From the NCBI RefSeq assembly GCF_003226345.1, contig NZ_PDOF01000001.1:2199202-2263201 (forward strand): a DNA stretch of 64,000 bases, given 5' to 3'. Both the position numbers and the translations under genes were made by a program. Shown here piece by piece: positions 8,120-17,031 of this stretch. The DNA is from Alteribacter lacisalsi (lineage in GTDB: Bacteria > Bacillota > Bacilli > Bacillales > Salisediminibacteriaceae). Below the pieces are notes generated by a model, which was given only the letters and a program-made list of their open reading frames with translations, was not told the DNA's origin and did not search any database. The first letter of the stretch is position 1. Each line of letters starts with the position of its first letter.

Positions 8120-9400
8120 TTGACATGTTTTCTATATCCCGATATTGGACGAGTAGACGAACCAGTCCAGTTCCATATGGACGGTTTCAAACCCGGTGAG
8201 AAGGTGGAAATCCGGGCTGAGTGGATGGACAGATCAGAATACAAGTGGACTTCTTCGATCACGGTTACAGCTGGATCCGATGGAAAAGTGCAGCTTTCCG
8301 GTGATACTGAAGGACCTGATTTCCGCACGCTTTTCTGGCAGCTGGCCCCTGTCTCAAGTGAAGTAGAAGGCGCTGTCCTGCAACGGAGTGAACTTGCGCC
8401 ATTCCACATCGGTATAACCGTAGTAAACGAGACACATGAAATCGTGACAGAACGGGTCATCACCAGACTTTTTGTAGAGGATCATATCAAACAGGAAGAG
8501 GTGGATACACCGGAGTGCCAGGGTACTTTTTTTTACCCTGAGAAAGAAAACAGTCTCCCGGCGGTCATCGTCCTCGGCGGCTCAGAAGGCGGTGTGTATG
8601 AAGAAACGGCCGCCCTTCTTGCAGCTCACGGATATGCCGCACTTGCGCTCGGGTACTTCGGTTACCCTCCTCTGCCTCCTGATCTTCACGAAATTCCCGT
8701 TGAAACCGTGAACAGGGCTGTTCAGTGGCTCACTGACCAGCCGAATGTGAACGGGAATGAAATAGCCTGCCTCGGAATTTCAAAGGGTGGTGAACTGGCC
8801 CTGCTGGCTGCTTCGCAGGACTCAAGAATTAAAGCAGTGATCGGAGAAATGCCGCCGAGCCACGTTTTTCAGAGCCTCAGACAGGGCCGTAGGAGCTCTT
8901 CGTGGTCAAAGGATCGGACGCCGGTGCCGTTCATTCCGTATTCGCTTGACTTTACCATGCGTGTGGAGCACGCAGTAGCCCAGTGGAAAAAAGAGCCTCT
9001 TGGAATGCGGCCGGTGTTTGAACGGAGCCTGAAAAAATACGGATCCGGCGGTGAAGCGGCTCTATATGTGGAAAAGATCAATGGACCTGTGATGCTGATC
9101 AGCGGCGGTGCCGACGAATTGTGGCCATCTTCCTCTATGTGCAAGACAATGATGTCACGGCTCAGCGCCAATTCTTTCGCGCACGAAAAAAAGCACCTCT
9201 CATTTGAAGATGCGGGCCATGTGCTGACAATTCCCTATCTTCCTGCACGGATTCCGAAGAGTTTTCCATTTAAAACAGGAGGTACGGAAGAGGCAAATGC
9301 CCGGGCAGGGGAGCAGGCCTGGAAGGAAACAGTGGCGTTTCTCGACCGTCACTTTAACCCAGTAAAAGCAAGAATTGAAACAGTGCTTTTCCAAAAGTAA
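8120..9400 (+). CDS. Acyl-CoA thioesterase / BAAT family hydrolase
   Basis: A 426-residue two-domain enzyme. The N-terminal beta-sandwich (RVDEPVQFHMDGFKPGEKVE) is the acyl-CoA thioesterase/BAAT N domain. The C-terminal alpha/beta-hydrolase has a nucleophile elbow GISKGG (Ser221), Asp332 in GGADELWP and His367 in DAGHVL. The mammalian family hydrolyses acyl-CoA or conjugates bile acids; bacterial members have unknown acyl substrates, and a serine nucleophile points to hydrolysis. The TTG start at 8120 is the first codon possible after an in-frame stop, and the family N-terminus fits it; the ribosome site is weak. The gene ends at a strong bidirectional terminator. Confidence 0.88.
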   Translation: MTCFLYPDIGRVDEPVQFHMDGFKPGEKVEIRAEWMDRSEYKWTSSITVTAGSDGKVQLSGDTEGPDFRTLFWQLAPVSSEVEGAVLQRSELAPFHIGITVVNETHEIVTERVITRLFVEDHIKQEEVDTPECQGTFFYPEKENSLPAVIVLGGSEGGVYEETAALLAAHGYAALALGYFGYPPLPPDLHEIPVETVNRAVQWLTDQPNVNGNEIACLGISKGGELALLAASQDSRIKAVIGEMPPSHVFQSLRQGRRSSSWSKDRTPVPFIPYSLDFTMRVEHAVAQWKKEPLGMRPVFERSLKKYGSGGEAALYVEKINGPVMLISGGADELWPSSSMCKTMMSRLSANSFAHEKKHLSFEDAGHVLTIPYLPARIPKSFPFKTGGTEEANARAGEQAWKETVAFLDRHFNPVKARIETVLFQK

Positions 9401-9411
9401 TAACTCAGTTT

Positions 9412-9449
9412 TAACGGCCCGCTCTGGTTGAAGAGCGGGCCGTTTTTTG
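9412..9449. terminator. Bidirectional terminator between convergent genes
   Basis: AACGGCCCGCTC pairs with GAGCGGGCCGTT, followed by TTTTTT. It lies between the BAAT hydrolase and the convergent oxidase gene. Confidence 0.9.
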
Positions 9450-9480
9450 GATGATGTTATTCTGTTGAACGAGTGTTTTA

Positions 9481-10629
9481 TCAGCTATTCGGTCTATCCT
9501 CCAGCCCCTCGATTGCTGATGCGATATCGTAATCGTCGAGATTCAGTTCTGTTTCTTTTGCGAGAACCTTGCGGGCGAGTTCGGCACCGAGGTACGGCCC
9601 TGAAGTGAGGCCCGAAGAACCGAGCCCGTTCGCAGCATAGAGCCCTTCTTTTCCCGGAACAGGTCCTGCAACAGGCAGGAAATTCGGTGTGAACGGCCTG
9701 AAACCGACGCGTGTTTCTGTGAGGGTTGCTTCTGTGAGACCTGGTGCCACACTGAGTCCGCTGGAGAGCACCTCCTGTACACCTCCGGCAGTTACCCTGG
9801 GATCAAATCCCGTGTCGTCCTCGTGAGTGGCACCGACAACGACGCGACCCTCTTCAAATGTGAGCAGATACAGCCGTCCCGGAGGCATGACGACGGGCCA
9901 GCTCCCTGTTTCTGTATCCGGCAGATCGAGATGGACAATCTGGGCTTTCTGAAACGATACCTGAAACGGCACGCCCGCTTCCTCGAGTACCTCTCTTGCC
10001 CAGGCGCCGGCAGTCACGATCACTCCGTCAGCCGAAATCATTTCTCCGTTCACTTTTGCCCCGGCAGCTTTCTCTGGGGGGGTTTCCTCATAAACAATGC
10101 GCGCGTCTCCTTTGATAAAGCGGGCACCATGCTTATTTGCTCCATTTATGAGAGCCTGCCTCATCAGTCGGCCGTTGACCCGTGCTCCGCCGCTTACGAA
10201 CACACCGCTGTATTTTTCGGCAAGAACGGGAAAACGTGCGGTTACATCCTCCGGGGTAAGTCTTGTGACGTCCCCCATTTCCGGTGCGGCGGGCTTTCGC
10301 TCAGCCGCACGCTTCACCATTTTATCAACCACGTCTTCTTTCGTGTGCAGGAGCATCGCCCCCACCTTGGCGTATCCGGTTTCCTCTTCTCCGTCCGCTT
10401 CAAGCATTTTAACGAGTTCCGGGTAATAGGCCGCTCCTCCTTTTACGAGCCGGTACCACGGCTTGTTTCTTCGCTGCGTGAGCCACGGACAGATAATTCC
10501 CGCAGCAGCATCTGTTGCTCTCCCTGTATCCTCCCGGTCGATTATGGTAACCCGGGCTCCTGCACGCGCCAGATGGTAGGCTGTCGATGCGCCGAGGATC
10601 CCTGCACCAATCACGATAAACGATTTCAT
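9481..10629 (-). CDS. FAD-dependent D-amino acid oxidase/dehydrogenase family (DadA-like)
   Basis: A 382-residue flavoprotein of the DAO family, which oxidises amines or D-amino acids to imino acids. The FAD-binding dinucleotide fold is at the N-terminus: VIGAGILGASTAYHLA (residues 5-20), then an acidic residue ending the second strand (IIDRED). The C-terminal family block GFRPFTPNFLPVAG precedes LYAANGLGSSGLTSGP, which closes the FAD site. It is similar in size to glycine oxidase and DadA; the true substrate is not evident. It is a single gene with no amino acid racemase or thiamine gene beside it. Confidence 0.9.
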   Translation of the reverse strand: MKSFIVIGAGILGASTAYHLARAGARVTIIDREDTGRATDAAAGIICPWLTQRRNKPWYRLVKGGAAYYPELVKMLEADGEEETGYAKVGAMLLHTKEDVVDKMVKRAAERKPAAPEMGDVTRLTPEDVTARFPVLAEKYSGVFVSGGARVNGRLMRQALINGANKHGARFIKGDARIVYEETPPEKAAGAKVNGEMISADGVIVTAGAWAREVLEEAGVPFQVSFQKAQIVHLDLPDTETGSWPVVMPPGRLYLLTFEEGRVVVGATHEDDTGFDPRVTAGGVQEVLSSGLSVAPGLTEATLTETRVGFRPFTPNFLPVAGPVPGKEGLYAANGLGSSGLTSGPYLGAELARKVLAKETELNLDDYDIASAIEGLEDRPNS

Positions 10630-10734
10630 ATGTACAACACCTTTTCCTGTCTGATTTGTCTGTGACCAGTTTACTATACCAGGTGCAGGGGCATCAAATG
10701 GGTAGAGTTGTGGCAGGGGTGGGAGTTGGATTAG

Positions 10735-10821
10735 CCGTTCTTATTATTTCCTTACCGTTCTTATTATTTCCTAAGCGTCCTTAACATTTCCTGTACGTCT
10801 ATATTATTTCCTTACCGTTTT
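10735..10821. repeat. 20-bp tandem array
   Basis: About four units of CCGTTCTTATTATTTCCTTA, drifting in later copies, between the convergent ends of the oxidase leader and the ypjP terminator. No coding potential. Confidence 0.85.
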
Positions 10822-10891
10822 TACACCTGTATTTTTGCTTCCTGCCTCCCCTTACATTCCCGCTCCCGGCACCTTCCCCTCCCATAAACAG

Positions 10892-10925
10892 AAAAAAACC
10901 TGAATCGGCTACGGACCGATCCAGG
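10892..10925 (-). terminator. Terminator of ypjP
   Basis: Leftward stem CCTGxATCGG / CCGATxCAGG followed by TTTTTTT, about 20 bp past the ypjP stop. Confidence 0.9.
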
Positions 10926-10945
10926 CATTGCATTCTTTAAGGTAA

Positions 10946-11566
10946 CTATTTTGACATCCATTTTGGCGGTGTGTTTTTGTCCCAATACACTTCTCCGAGC
11001 TGGTGATGCTCCTCGAATCCGTCACTGCTAAGGTGGTAATGAAAGTTAAACCAGTAGCCGTCACGGGGACGGTTGTCCCGGCGAACGTGGAATTTGGCCA
11101 CTTCTTCTTCCGCCTCACTGTCATATATGTTGAAAATCCGCTCCCCATAACCGGCGGAAGGTTCTTCAGACACAGTAAAGCCTGTATAGCGCTGATCATC
11201 GCCAGCCTCTTCAATAATCGTATTCAGCACATCTTCCATATTCGGCATGATTGCAGACATGACTTCATTTTCAATCTGTCTGGAAATCTTCGGTCCGAGT
11301 TTTCGGAGGGTATGCTCACGCGCCTCCTCGGTAATCCGGTCGATCACATCATCTAAGGACTCTATATCCGTTAAGTTCTCATCAAGGTCAATATTTTCAT
11401 CATCATCTGACAGCCCGCCCTCATCAAGGCCGTTCAGATCATCATCGTCAGGCGGAAAGGCTTCTCCTGTATCCGCATTGGCATCCAGGTATGTAGGCGG
11501 TATAAAGGCCCCCATTGTAATAAAGGTGATCATGATGATGGACAGTTTCTTAAACCAAAGCTTCAT
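10946..11566 (-). CDS. ypjP: YpjP-like exported protein
   Basis: A 206-residue protein with an N-terminal membrane/signal segment (MKLWFKKLSIIMITFITMGA), a very acidic stretch around residues 33-70 and a conserved C-terminal half. The blocks KFHVRRDNRPRDGYWFNFHY and YWDKNTPPKWMS match Bacillus YpjP as I remember it. Its function is unknown; it is probably membrane-anchored on the outside. The acidic linker is longer than I recall for B. subtilis and resembles those of other exported proteins here. It is divergent from the gene at 11751 and has its own terminator. Confidence 0.88.
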   Translation of the reverse strand: MKLWFKKLSIIMITFITMGAFIPPTYLDANADTGEAFPPDDDDLNGLDEGGLSDDDENIDLDENLTDIESLDDVIDRITEEAREHTLRKLGPKISRQIENEVMSAIMPNMEDVLNTIIEEAGDDQRYTGFTVSEEPSAGYGERIFNIYDSEAEEEVAKFHVRRDNRPRDGYWFNFHYHLSSDGFEEHHQLGEVYWDKNTPPKWMSK

Positions 11567-11750
11567 GAACCGACTCTCCCTTACGTTTCCTGCCTTTATT
11601 TTACCATAATTCGACTGAAAGTCTATTGAACTATTTGACTATTCTCATTAAATTAATGTTAATGACTTTTATCAAAGCGTATATTTTCTTTCTGGCGGAT
11701 CATTGATATAATAAGCCAATTGAACTTATAGAACCTGGAGGTCTGCCTTA

Positions 11751-12203
11751 ATGCTGTCTTTTGAAGAAAAACTCGCCATCATCGAATCGTTCCCGGAGCT
11801 CGAGCGGCGGGATGTATCTCTCGGGAGAGTGAACTTTCATTTTCCCGGAAGTGTAAAGGAAAAGAAAAACGTGGTTTACCACCTTCACCCGAACGGAAAC
11901 GGCTTTGTGTATGCAGGCGAGCTGACCGGCTATGAAGTGGACGACAGAGGGATGGTCAACATCCGCAGCTTTACGGAGCGGGCAATCCGGTCGGTTATTG
12001 AAAAATCCATCTCTTCTCTCTCCCCTGCTCCGGAAACCGATGGTGAGGAAGAATTCTGGATCAACCGTGACTCCCACACTTTGTCACTGGTACGTGAAGG
12101 GGAAAACTGGAATGTGTACGCAGACACTGGTCTGGACGGCACGTTCAACACGTACGGTGAAGCTGCAAATTATCTGGAAGAAGAAGGCTTTTCACGAATT
12201 TAG
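11751..12203 (+). CDS. Conserved hypothetical protein
   Basis: A 150-residue soluble protein beginning MLSFEEKLAIIESFPELERR, with an HLHPNGNGFVYAG block and the C-terminal NVYADTGLDGTFNTYGEAAN. It has no membrane segment, signal peptide or catalytic motif I recognise. A ribosome site (CCTGGAGG) precedes the ATG. It looks like a conserved Bacillaceae family of unknown function; I cannot assign a symbol. It is divergent from ypjP and followed by a short terminator. Confidence 0.75.
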   Translation: MLSFEEKLAIIESFPELERRDVSLGRVNFHFPGSVKEKKNVVYHLHPNGNGFVYAGELTGYEVDDRGMVNIRSFTERAIRSVIEKSISSLSPAPETDGEEEFWINRDSHTLSLVREGENWNVYADTGLDGTFNTYGEAANYLEEEGFSRI

Positions 12204-12213
12204 CAACGAACTG

Positions 12214-12243
12214 GCGCGCCATTTCTAATGGGGTGCTTTTTTG
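12214..12243 (+). terminator. Terminator of the gene at 11751
   Basis: Imperfect stem GCGCGCCAT-ATGGGGTGC followed by TTTTTT. Confidence 0.65.
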
Positions 12244-12277
12244 TTCCGTTAAAAGTGAAAACCTGTCCCAGCACCTT

Positions 12278-12320
12278 AAAAAAACGTACCGGACACTGCA
12301 TTGGCAGTGCCCGGTACGTT
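12278..12320 (-). terminator. Terminator of the peptide-binding lipoprotein gene
   Basis: Leftward stem AACGTACCGG...CCGGTACGTT with inner CACTGC/GCAGTG, followed by TTTTTTT. Confidence 0.95.
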
Positions 12321-12370
12321 AGTCATTTTGTTATCTTATGCGCTGTACCGAAAAGTGTGACAGCCTTAGA

Positions 12371-14014
12371 TTAGTTGTTGATTGTTACGTCCTGTAGCTG
12401 GTAAATCCCGGAGCCGTCAGCCCAGTATCCTTCTACACTATCGTGTACACCCATGATTTGTGCTGGGTGGTAAAGGAAGGCCATCGGTGCTTCTTCCTGA
12501 AGGTATTCTACAGCTTCTGTATAAAGATCGAGTCGAGCGTCCTCATCCTGCTCAATGCGTGCCTGATAAAGAAGGTCATCAAATGTTTCATCTCTCATAA
12601 ACGAACGGTTTCCGGTAGGACCGGCATTCTCAGAGTGAAACAGCATGTGCATTGGATAGTCCGCGTCACCAGTACCGAGAGACAGTCCCAGAATGAACAT
12701 ATCGTGCTCACCGGCACCTGTAGCGTCAAGGTATGCCCCCCACTCAACTACTTCAATGGTTACATCTACACCGATTTCCTCAAAGTTTGCCTGAGCTACC
12801 TGAGCGATCTGCTCACGCTCGGCAGAGTCGTTCGTCCAGAGCGTTGTTTCAAAGCCGTCCTCGTAACCTGCTTCAGCAAGAAGTTCACGGGCTTCTTCAA
12901 GGTTCTGCTCTACTACAGGAATGTCTTCGTTATAACCAAACTGCGTCTGGTTGATCGGTCCGTTGGCACGTTCACCAGTTCCTTCAAGGATGCTGTCAAC
13001 CATGGACTCTGTGTCAAGGGCCAGTGAAAGGGCACGGCGAACGCGAGCGTCATCGAACGGCTCTTTCTCCATGTTGAATCCGAGGTAGGAAATGCTCGCA
13101 CCTTCTGTCATAAAGTAGCCGACATCGTCAGTTCCTTCCACACGGTTAATATCGTTCGCTTCAAGCGGGTCACCGATGTGGATGCCTCCGTTTGTAAGCT
13201 CACCGATACGGGAAGAAGATTCAGGCATTACGCGAAGCTCAACACTGTCCACTTTCGCATTTTCACCCCAGTAATCTTCGAATCTTACAGCTTTTGAAAA
13301 GTCTCCACTTGCACGTTCTTCAAACTCAAAGAACCCTGTCCCATAAGGATTATCATTGATATATTCTCCAGGCTGCGCACCATCATCCTCCATTGCTGCA
13401 TAGTCGCCTTCAATTGATTCTTTTGAGATAATACTTGATGCATAGTGTGCAAAGTGAGATGGAAGCGGAGCGAATGGAACTTCCGTACGGAACTCAATCG
13501 TGTAATCATCCACTACTGTGATCTCTTCAATAACGTCAAAGAGAATGGCACGCGGGGAACCGATTTCCTCATCAAGAATCCGTTCTATGTTTGCTTCTAC
13601 TACTTCAGCATTAAATTCTGAACCATCATGGAATGTTACACCTTCCACAAGTTCAAAGCGCCAGACATCTTCTTCAACGTCTTCCCAGCTTTCTGCCAGG
13701 TATGGCTCAAGCTCCATATTCTCATCGAACTTGGTAAGTGTTTCATAAATTTGGGTCTGCATCTGACCGGAAGGAACATCGTTGGATGTATGCGGGTCAA
13801 GAGAGTTGATGTCCGAAAGTACCCCGATTACGAGGTCTCCGCCTTCTTCTCCGCCTGCTTCTTCGTCATCTTCCTCGCCCGTTTCTTCACCGCCGTCACC
13901 AGCGTCTCCGCCTGCATCGCCGCCGTCTTCATCGGGCTCACTTGCACAGGCTGCAAGGGCTGTTGCCAGGGCAACAGAAACTGCAGTTGCTTTAAGCGTT
14001 TTGCTTTTAAACAT
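12371..14014 (-). CDS. Peptide/nickel-type ABC transporter substrate-binding lipoprotein
   Basis: A 547-residue family-5 solute-binding protein, the outside-facing receptor of an oligopeptide-type ABC importer. The signal peptide ends in the lipobox LAAC with the lipidated Cys23. Next come about 40 residues made mostly of D, E and G, and the binding domain with the family blocks GVTFHDGSEFNAEVV and DDARVRRALSLALD. The ATG at 14012-14014 lies after AGGGGGAG; an upstream in-frame start adds 13 residues and is less likely. No permease or ATPase genes adjoin it, so it must use a transporter encoded elsewhere, possibly the one at 41-47 kb. Confidence 0.92.
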   Translation of the reverse strand: MFKSKTLKATAVSVALATALAACASEPDEDGGDAGGDAGDGGEETGEEDDEEAGGEEGGDLVIGVLSDINSLDPHTSNDVPSGQMQTQIYETLTKFDENMELEPYLAESWEDVEEDVWRFELVEGVTFHDGSEFNAEVVEANIERILDEEIGSPRAILFDVIEEITVVDDYTIEFRTEVPFAPLPSHFAHYASSIISKESIEGDYAAMEDDGAQPGEYINDNPYGTGFFEFEERASGDFSKAVRFEDYWGENAKVDSVELRVMPESSSRIGELTNGGIHIGDPLEANDINRVEGTDDVGYFMTEGASISYLGFNMEKEPFDDARVRRALSLALDTESMVDSILEGTGERANGPINQTQFGYNEDIPVVEQNLEEARELLAEAGYEDGFETTLWTNDSAEREQIAQVAQANFEEIGVDVTIEVVEWGAYLDATGAGEHDMFILGLSLGTGDADYPMHMLFHSENAGPTGNRSFMRDETFDDLLYQARIEQDEDARLDLYTEAVEYLQEEAPMAFLYHPAQIMGVHDSVEGYWADGSGIYQLQDVTINN

Positions 14015-14419
14015 TGTGTAACTCCCCCTTGGTTTTCTTTTTATGTCCAGCACTCACAGCAGCTAAATAATCAACCCGGGCAGAAATAAAATCATTCACC
14101 GTATATTCGGTAGATGCCCACCATTTAGAATAGTCTGTCATTTAACTGTGTAAAATGCCTATTTCCTCCAGGACCTGCCCGGGGAAAACGTTAATTATAA
14201 AACTACTACAGGTTAAATGGTCTGTAAAGGGAAAATTATTTTAATATTTTATTTTTTGAAACCATTAAGGAATTTCCCGCATCACACCAGGCCTTTGTCC
14301 CTATCTAGGTAATTCCTTACAGGTCCTTTGTCTTATCCAATAGAACTCAAAAATTCCATCTTCAACCTTTACCAATTTTGGATCAAATAATATTATATGT
14401 AAATAATGTAACTTTTTTC
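14015..14419. other. Upstream region of the lone binding protein
   Basis: About 400 bp, no gene seen. An inverted pair AAGGAATT (about 14270) / AATTCCTT (about 14312) and two near-copies of AGGCCTTTGTC/AGGTCCTTTGTC lie upstream of the binding-protein gene and could be operator sequence; unproven. Confidence 0.4.
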
Positions 14420-14453
14420 AAAAGAGAGCCTGTCATCAGACGGCTCTCCTTTT
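14420..14453 (-). terminator. Terminator of the abg-like cluster
   Basis: Leftward stem GAGAGCC...GGCTCTC followed by TTTTG, a few bases past the regulator stop codon. Confidence 0.75.
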
Positions 14454-14459
14454 CATGTT

Positions 14460-15770
14460 TTATTCAGGAAAGGTAAGTGTATAGATTTTCCGCGGTCTGC
14501 CTCTCTGGCCGGGTTGCTCTTCGCCGTTAACCTCTGCAAGACCAAGCTCTTCGAGTGCGTTAAGAATCCTGCGGGCGTTACGGTCAGAGCTGTTAAGCCA
14601 GATTGAGATATCCTTTGCCGTCACGATTGTCTGATCATAGTAGCTGGAAATGGACTGCAGTCTCGAGACAATCGAGGGGCTGATATGCGCTTCTTTAAAC
14701 TTCCTGACCCAGTCCCCTCCCCAGCTGCGCTGATTCACAGAGAGCACATCATGATTCTCCCGGATTTCATTCACTGCCTGGTCCTCGTCCACCGTGACAA
14801 TCACCCGTTGCTTATGGCCCATCGCCTCCCTCAGCGCCATCCGGACATGCTCCTCCGCATCCATGGCCGTCCTTCCGTACCCTGCCACGGTTCTTAATGC
14901 CAGGCCGGTCTGCAGTTCCGCCTGGGACATAAGATCAAAGAGCGGCTGGTACGACGTGAGTTCAAGTTCGCCGAGCGTCGTATAGATAAAAAACAGGCCG
15001 TCTCCCATCTGGACAAAAGATCCGTGAACCTTTTCCGCATACTGGAGGATCAGCCGCTTTAAATCAAGCTCCATATGTTTGGTCCTGAACGAATAATAAT
15101 CCTCATCAGCGTGCCCAAGCGCCAGCACACGCTCCACTCCTACGATGGCAATCTGGGATTTCCGGTACAGAGCAGAGTGAATCCGCTCCCGGAGGTACTT
15201 GATCGTTAGTTGAATTGCCAGTTCCGTTGGGGTAATCCGGTAGCACGGAATGCCTCTTTTTTTCAGCTCAAGATAGACGGCCCGGATTCCGGTAAATGCG
15301 GCATTCACCTTTCCCTCACAAAACAGCTCTTCGTGAAAGGCAACAATATCTTCGGCAGGCAAATAGCCTTCGTAAGGGAAATTATAAATCTCCAGATTCT
15401 CAAGGGAGAACATTTTTCTAAACGATTCCACTTCTTCATCACTGATCGTATCCAGGCTGACTGATGGGAGAATGTTGCCGTGCTTATACTGGGCCTTGAG
15501 CAGTTTTCCCAGCAGACTGGAGCCGTAGAGAGGTGGATATCCCGCTTCTTTTTCGCTGACGAGTCCAAGCGAACGGGCAAAATAGTAAGGCGCTTGGCCG
15601 GAAAAGAGCCAGTAGTCCACCTTGTCACGATTTTTCTCTATAATCGTTTTCGTTTCCTCCGTCTTTTCATATGGAAAAGTCAGCAGATGAACGTCATCAA
15701 AGGAGGCTGCTTCCTGTTTTATTTTTTCAATTGAATCTGCCGGTCCTACGGCCCCAAGTCGGATTTTCAT
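14460..15770 (-). CDS. Predicted transcriptional regulator, nucleotide cyclase-like plus winged helix
   Basis: A 436-residue soluble protein, last gene of the leftward hydrolase cluster, five bases after the preceding stop. The middle region (AIVGVERVLALGH to VHGSFVQMGDGLFFIY) resembles the GGDEF / GTP cyclohydrolase III fold but lacks a GGDEF motif. The C-terminal 70 residues (VTAKDISIWLNSSDRNARRI to EELGLAEVNG, then RGRPRKIYTL) look like a winged helix-turn-helix. The N-terminal part (RLGAVGPADSIEKI) may sense a ligand. I infer local control of the cluster in response to a substrate or nucleotide. The family has no experimental function that I know. Confidence 0.7.
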   Translation of the reverse strand: MKIRLGAVGPADSIEKIKQEAASFDDVHLLTFPYEKTEETKTIIEKNRDKVDYWLFSGQAPYYFARSLGLVSEKEAGYPPLYGSSLLGKLLKAQYKHGNILPSVSLDTISDEEVESFRKMFSLENLEIYNFPYEGYLPAEDIVAFHEELFCEGKVNAAFTGIRAVYLELKKRGIPCYRITPTELAIQLTIKYLRERIHSALYRKSQIAIVGVERVLALGHADEDYYSFRTKHMELDLKRLILQYAEKVHGSFVQMGDGLFFIYTTLGELELTSYQPLFDLMSQAELQTGLALRTVAGYGRTAMDAEEHVRMALREAMGHKQRVIVTVDEDQAVNEIRENHDVLSVNQRSWGGDWVRKFKEAHISPSIVSRLQSISSYYDQTIVTAKDISIWLNSSDRNARRILNALEELGLAEVNGEEQPGQRGRPRKIYTLTFPE

Positions 15771-15775
15771 CGGAT

Positions 15776-17026
15776 CTACTCACCTGTTTCTTTTTCTAAG
15801 TAAGCCGCAATCAGCTTCACACCCATCACGAGATCCTCCAATTCCGCATGTTCATCCGGATGGTGGCTCAGACCATCTCTGCACGGAATAAAAAGAAGAC
15901 CGGACGGCCATTTCGCCTGCATGTTCATCACATCATGACCTGCACCGCTTTCAAGTGTCAATGGTTTGTATCCTGCTGATTTCCCCGTATCCCGGATCGT
16001 TTCAAAAACCTTCGGCTCAAGGGTAATGGATGGATTGTGAACAAGTTTTTCAGTCGTAACCTTTACCTGAAAGGTCTCTTCAATCTCACGGCATTTTTCG
16101 TAAACTTCCTGTTCCAGCTCTTCTTTCAGATTGTCGTCCACACTGCGGATATCGATGCCGATTTCAGCTGTTCCGGGAATCACGTTCATGACATTCGGTT
16201 TAAGCTCAATCGTACTGCATGTGGCAACGACTGGCAAATCCTTTTCGGCCGACAGGGCTTTTGCACGCTCGGAAACAAATGTAATCAGCGGTGCGGCCGA
16301 TACAAGGGCATCATGTCTACGATCCATCGGAGTTGTGCCTGTATGACCAGCTCTGCCAGTGACTGTTACATTCAGCCGGATCGGACAGGCAATAGCTGTG
16401 ACAGCACCAAAGTCGGCTCCTGCATCCTGGACCCGGGTTCCCTGTTCGATATGGAGTTCCAGAAAAGAATATATTTCTTCTTCTTCACGCTCTGCCGAAG
16501 TTATCCGGTCCCAGTTAAAACCGCGGAATTCAACAGCTTCCTTTACGGTGACACCGTCCTTATCCGCAACGTCCTTTAACTTGTCCGGGTCGAGCAGACC
16601 GGCCATCGCCTTACTGCCAATCGTCGAGACGCCAAAACGGGCAGATTCCTCGGAAATAAAACAGATCACTTCGATAGGGCGCTGAGGGGAAAAGCCCTGA
16701 TCCTTGAGCATTTTCACGGCTCCAAGGCCACACAGCACTCCGGCTGCCCCGTCGTATCCCCCGCCGTTAGCTACAGTATCCAGATGGGAGCCTGTCGCAG
16801 CGGCAGAACGTTTTTGACCTTCCTCTGTTTCCGGGTCCCATCTTGCGATCACATTCCCTGCCTCGTCCTGCTTCAGGTGAAGCCCGAGGTCTTCTGCTAT
16901 TTGTTTAAACTGGGTAATCGATTCCCATTCTTCAGCTGTATAGCTCAGCCTGGTAAACCCTTCCGGAGGATTCATCTCGTCTGTCTGGTTCAAATTTTTC
17001 AGATTTTCTTCGATCCATGTTTTCAT
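15776..17026 (-). CDS. Zn-dependent M20 hydrolase, N-carbamoyl amino acid hydrolase / allantoate amidohydrolase type
   Basis: A 416-residue cytosolic metallohydrolase cleaving a carbamoyl or related amide bond. Metal-site motifs are present: GSHLDTVANGGGYDGAAGVL, ISEESARFG and LHIEQGTRV, and later GAGHDVMNM near the C-terminus. The RAGHTGTTPM block belongs to the dimerisation domain. The start is the ATG at 17024-17026, eight bases after GAGGAG, which overlaps the TGA of the previous gene; the upstream GTG at 17035 is weaker. It lies in a tight operon with abgA-like and regulator genes. Its family includes AmaB and AllC; the neighbours suggest N-substituted amino acids rather than purine breakdown. 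Confidence 0.88.
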   Translation of the reverse strand: MKTWIEENLKNLNQTDEMNPPEGFTRLSYTAEEWESITQFKQIAEDLGLHLKQDEAGNVIARWDPETEEGQKRSAAATGSHLDTVANGGGYDGAAGVLCGLGAVKMLKDQGFSPQRPIEVICFISEESARFGVSTIGSKAMAGLLDPDKLKDVADKDGVTVKEAVEFRGFNWDRITSAEREEEEIYSFLELHIEQGTRVQDAGADFGAVTAIACPIRLNVTVTGRAGHTGTTPMDRRHDALVSAAPLITFVSERAKALSAEKDLPVVATCSTIELKPNVMNVIPGTAEIGIDIRSVDDNLKEELEQEVYEKCREIEETFQVKVTTEKLVHNPSITLEPKVFETIRDTGKSAGYKPLTLESGAGHDVMNMQAKWPSGLLFIPCRDGLSHHPDEHAELEDLVMGVKLIAAYLEKETGE

Positions 17027-17031
17027 CTCGA

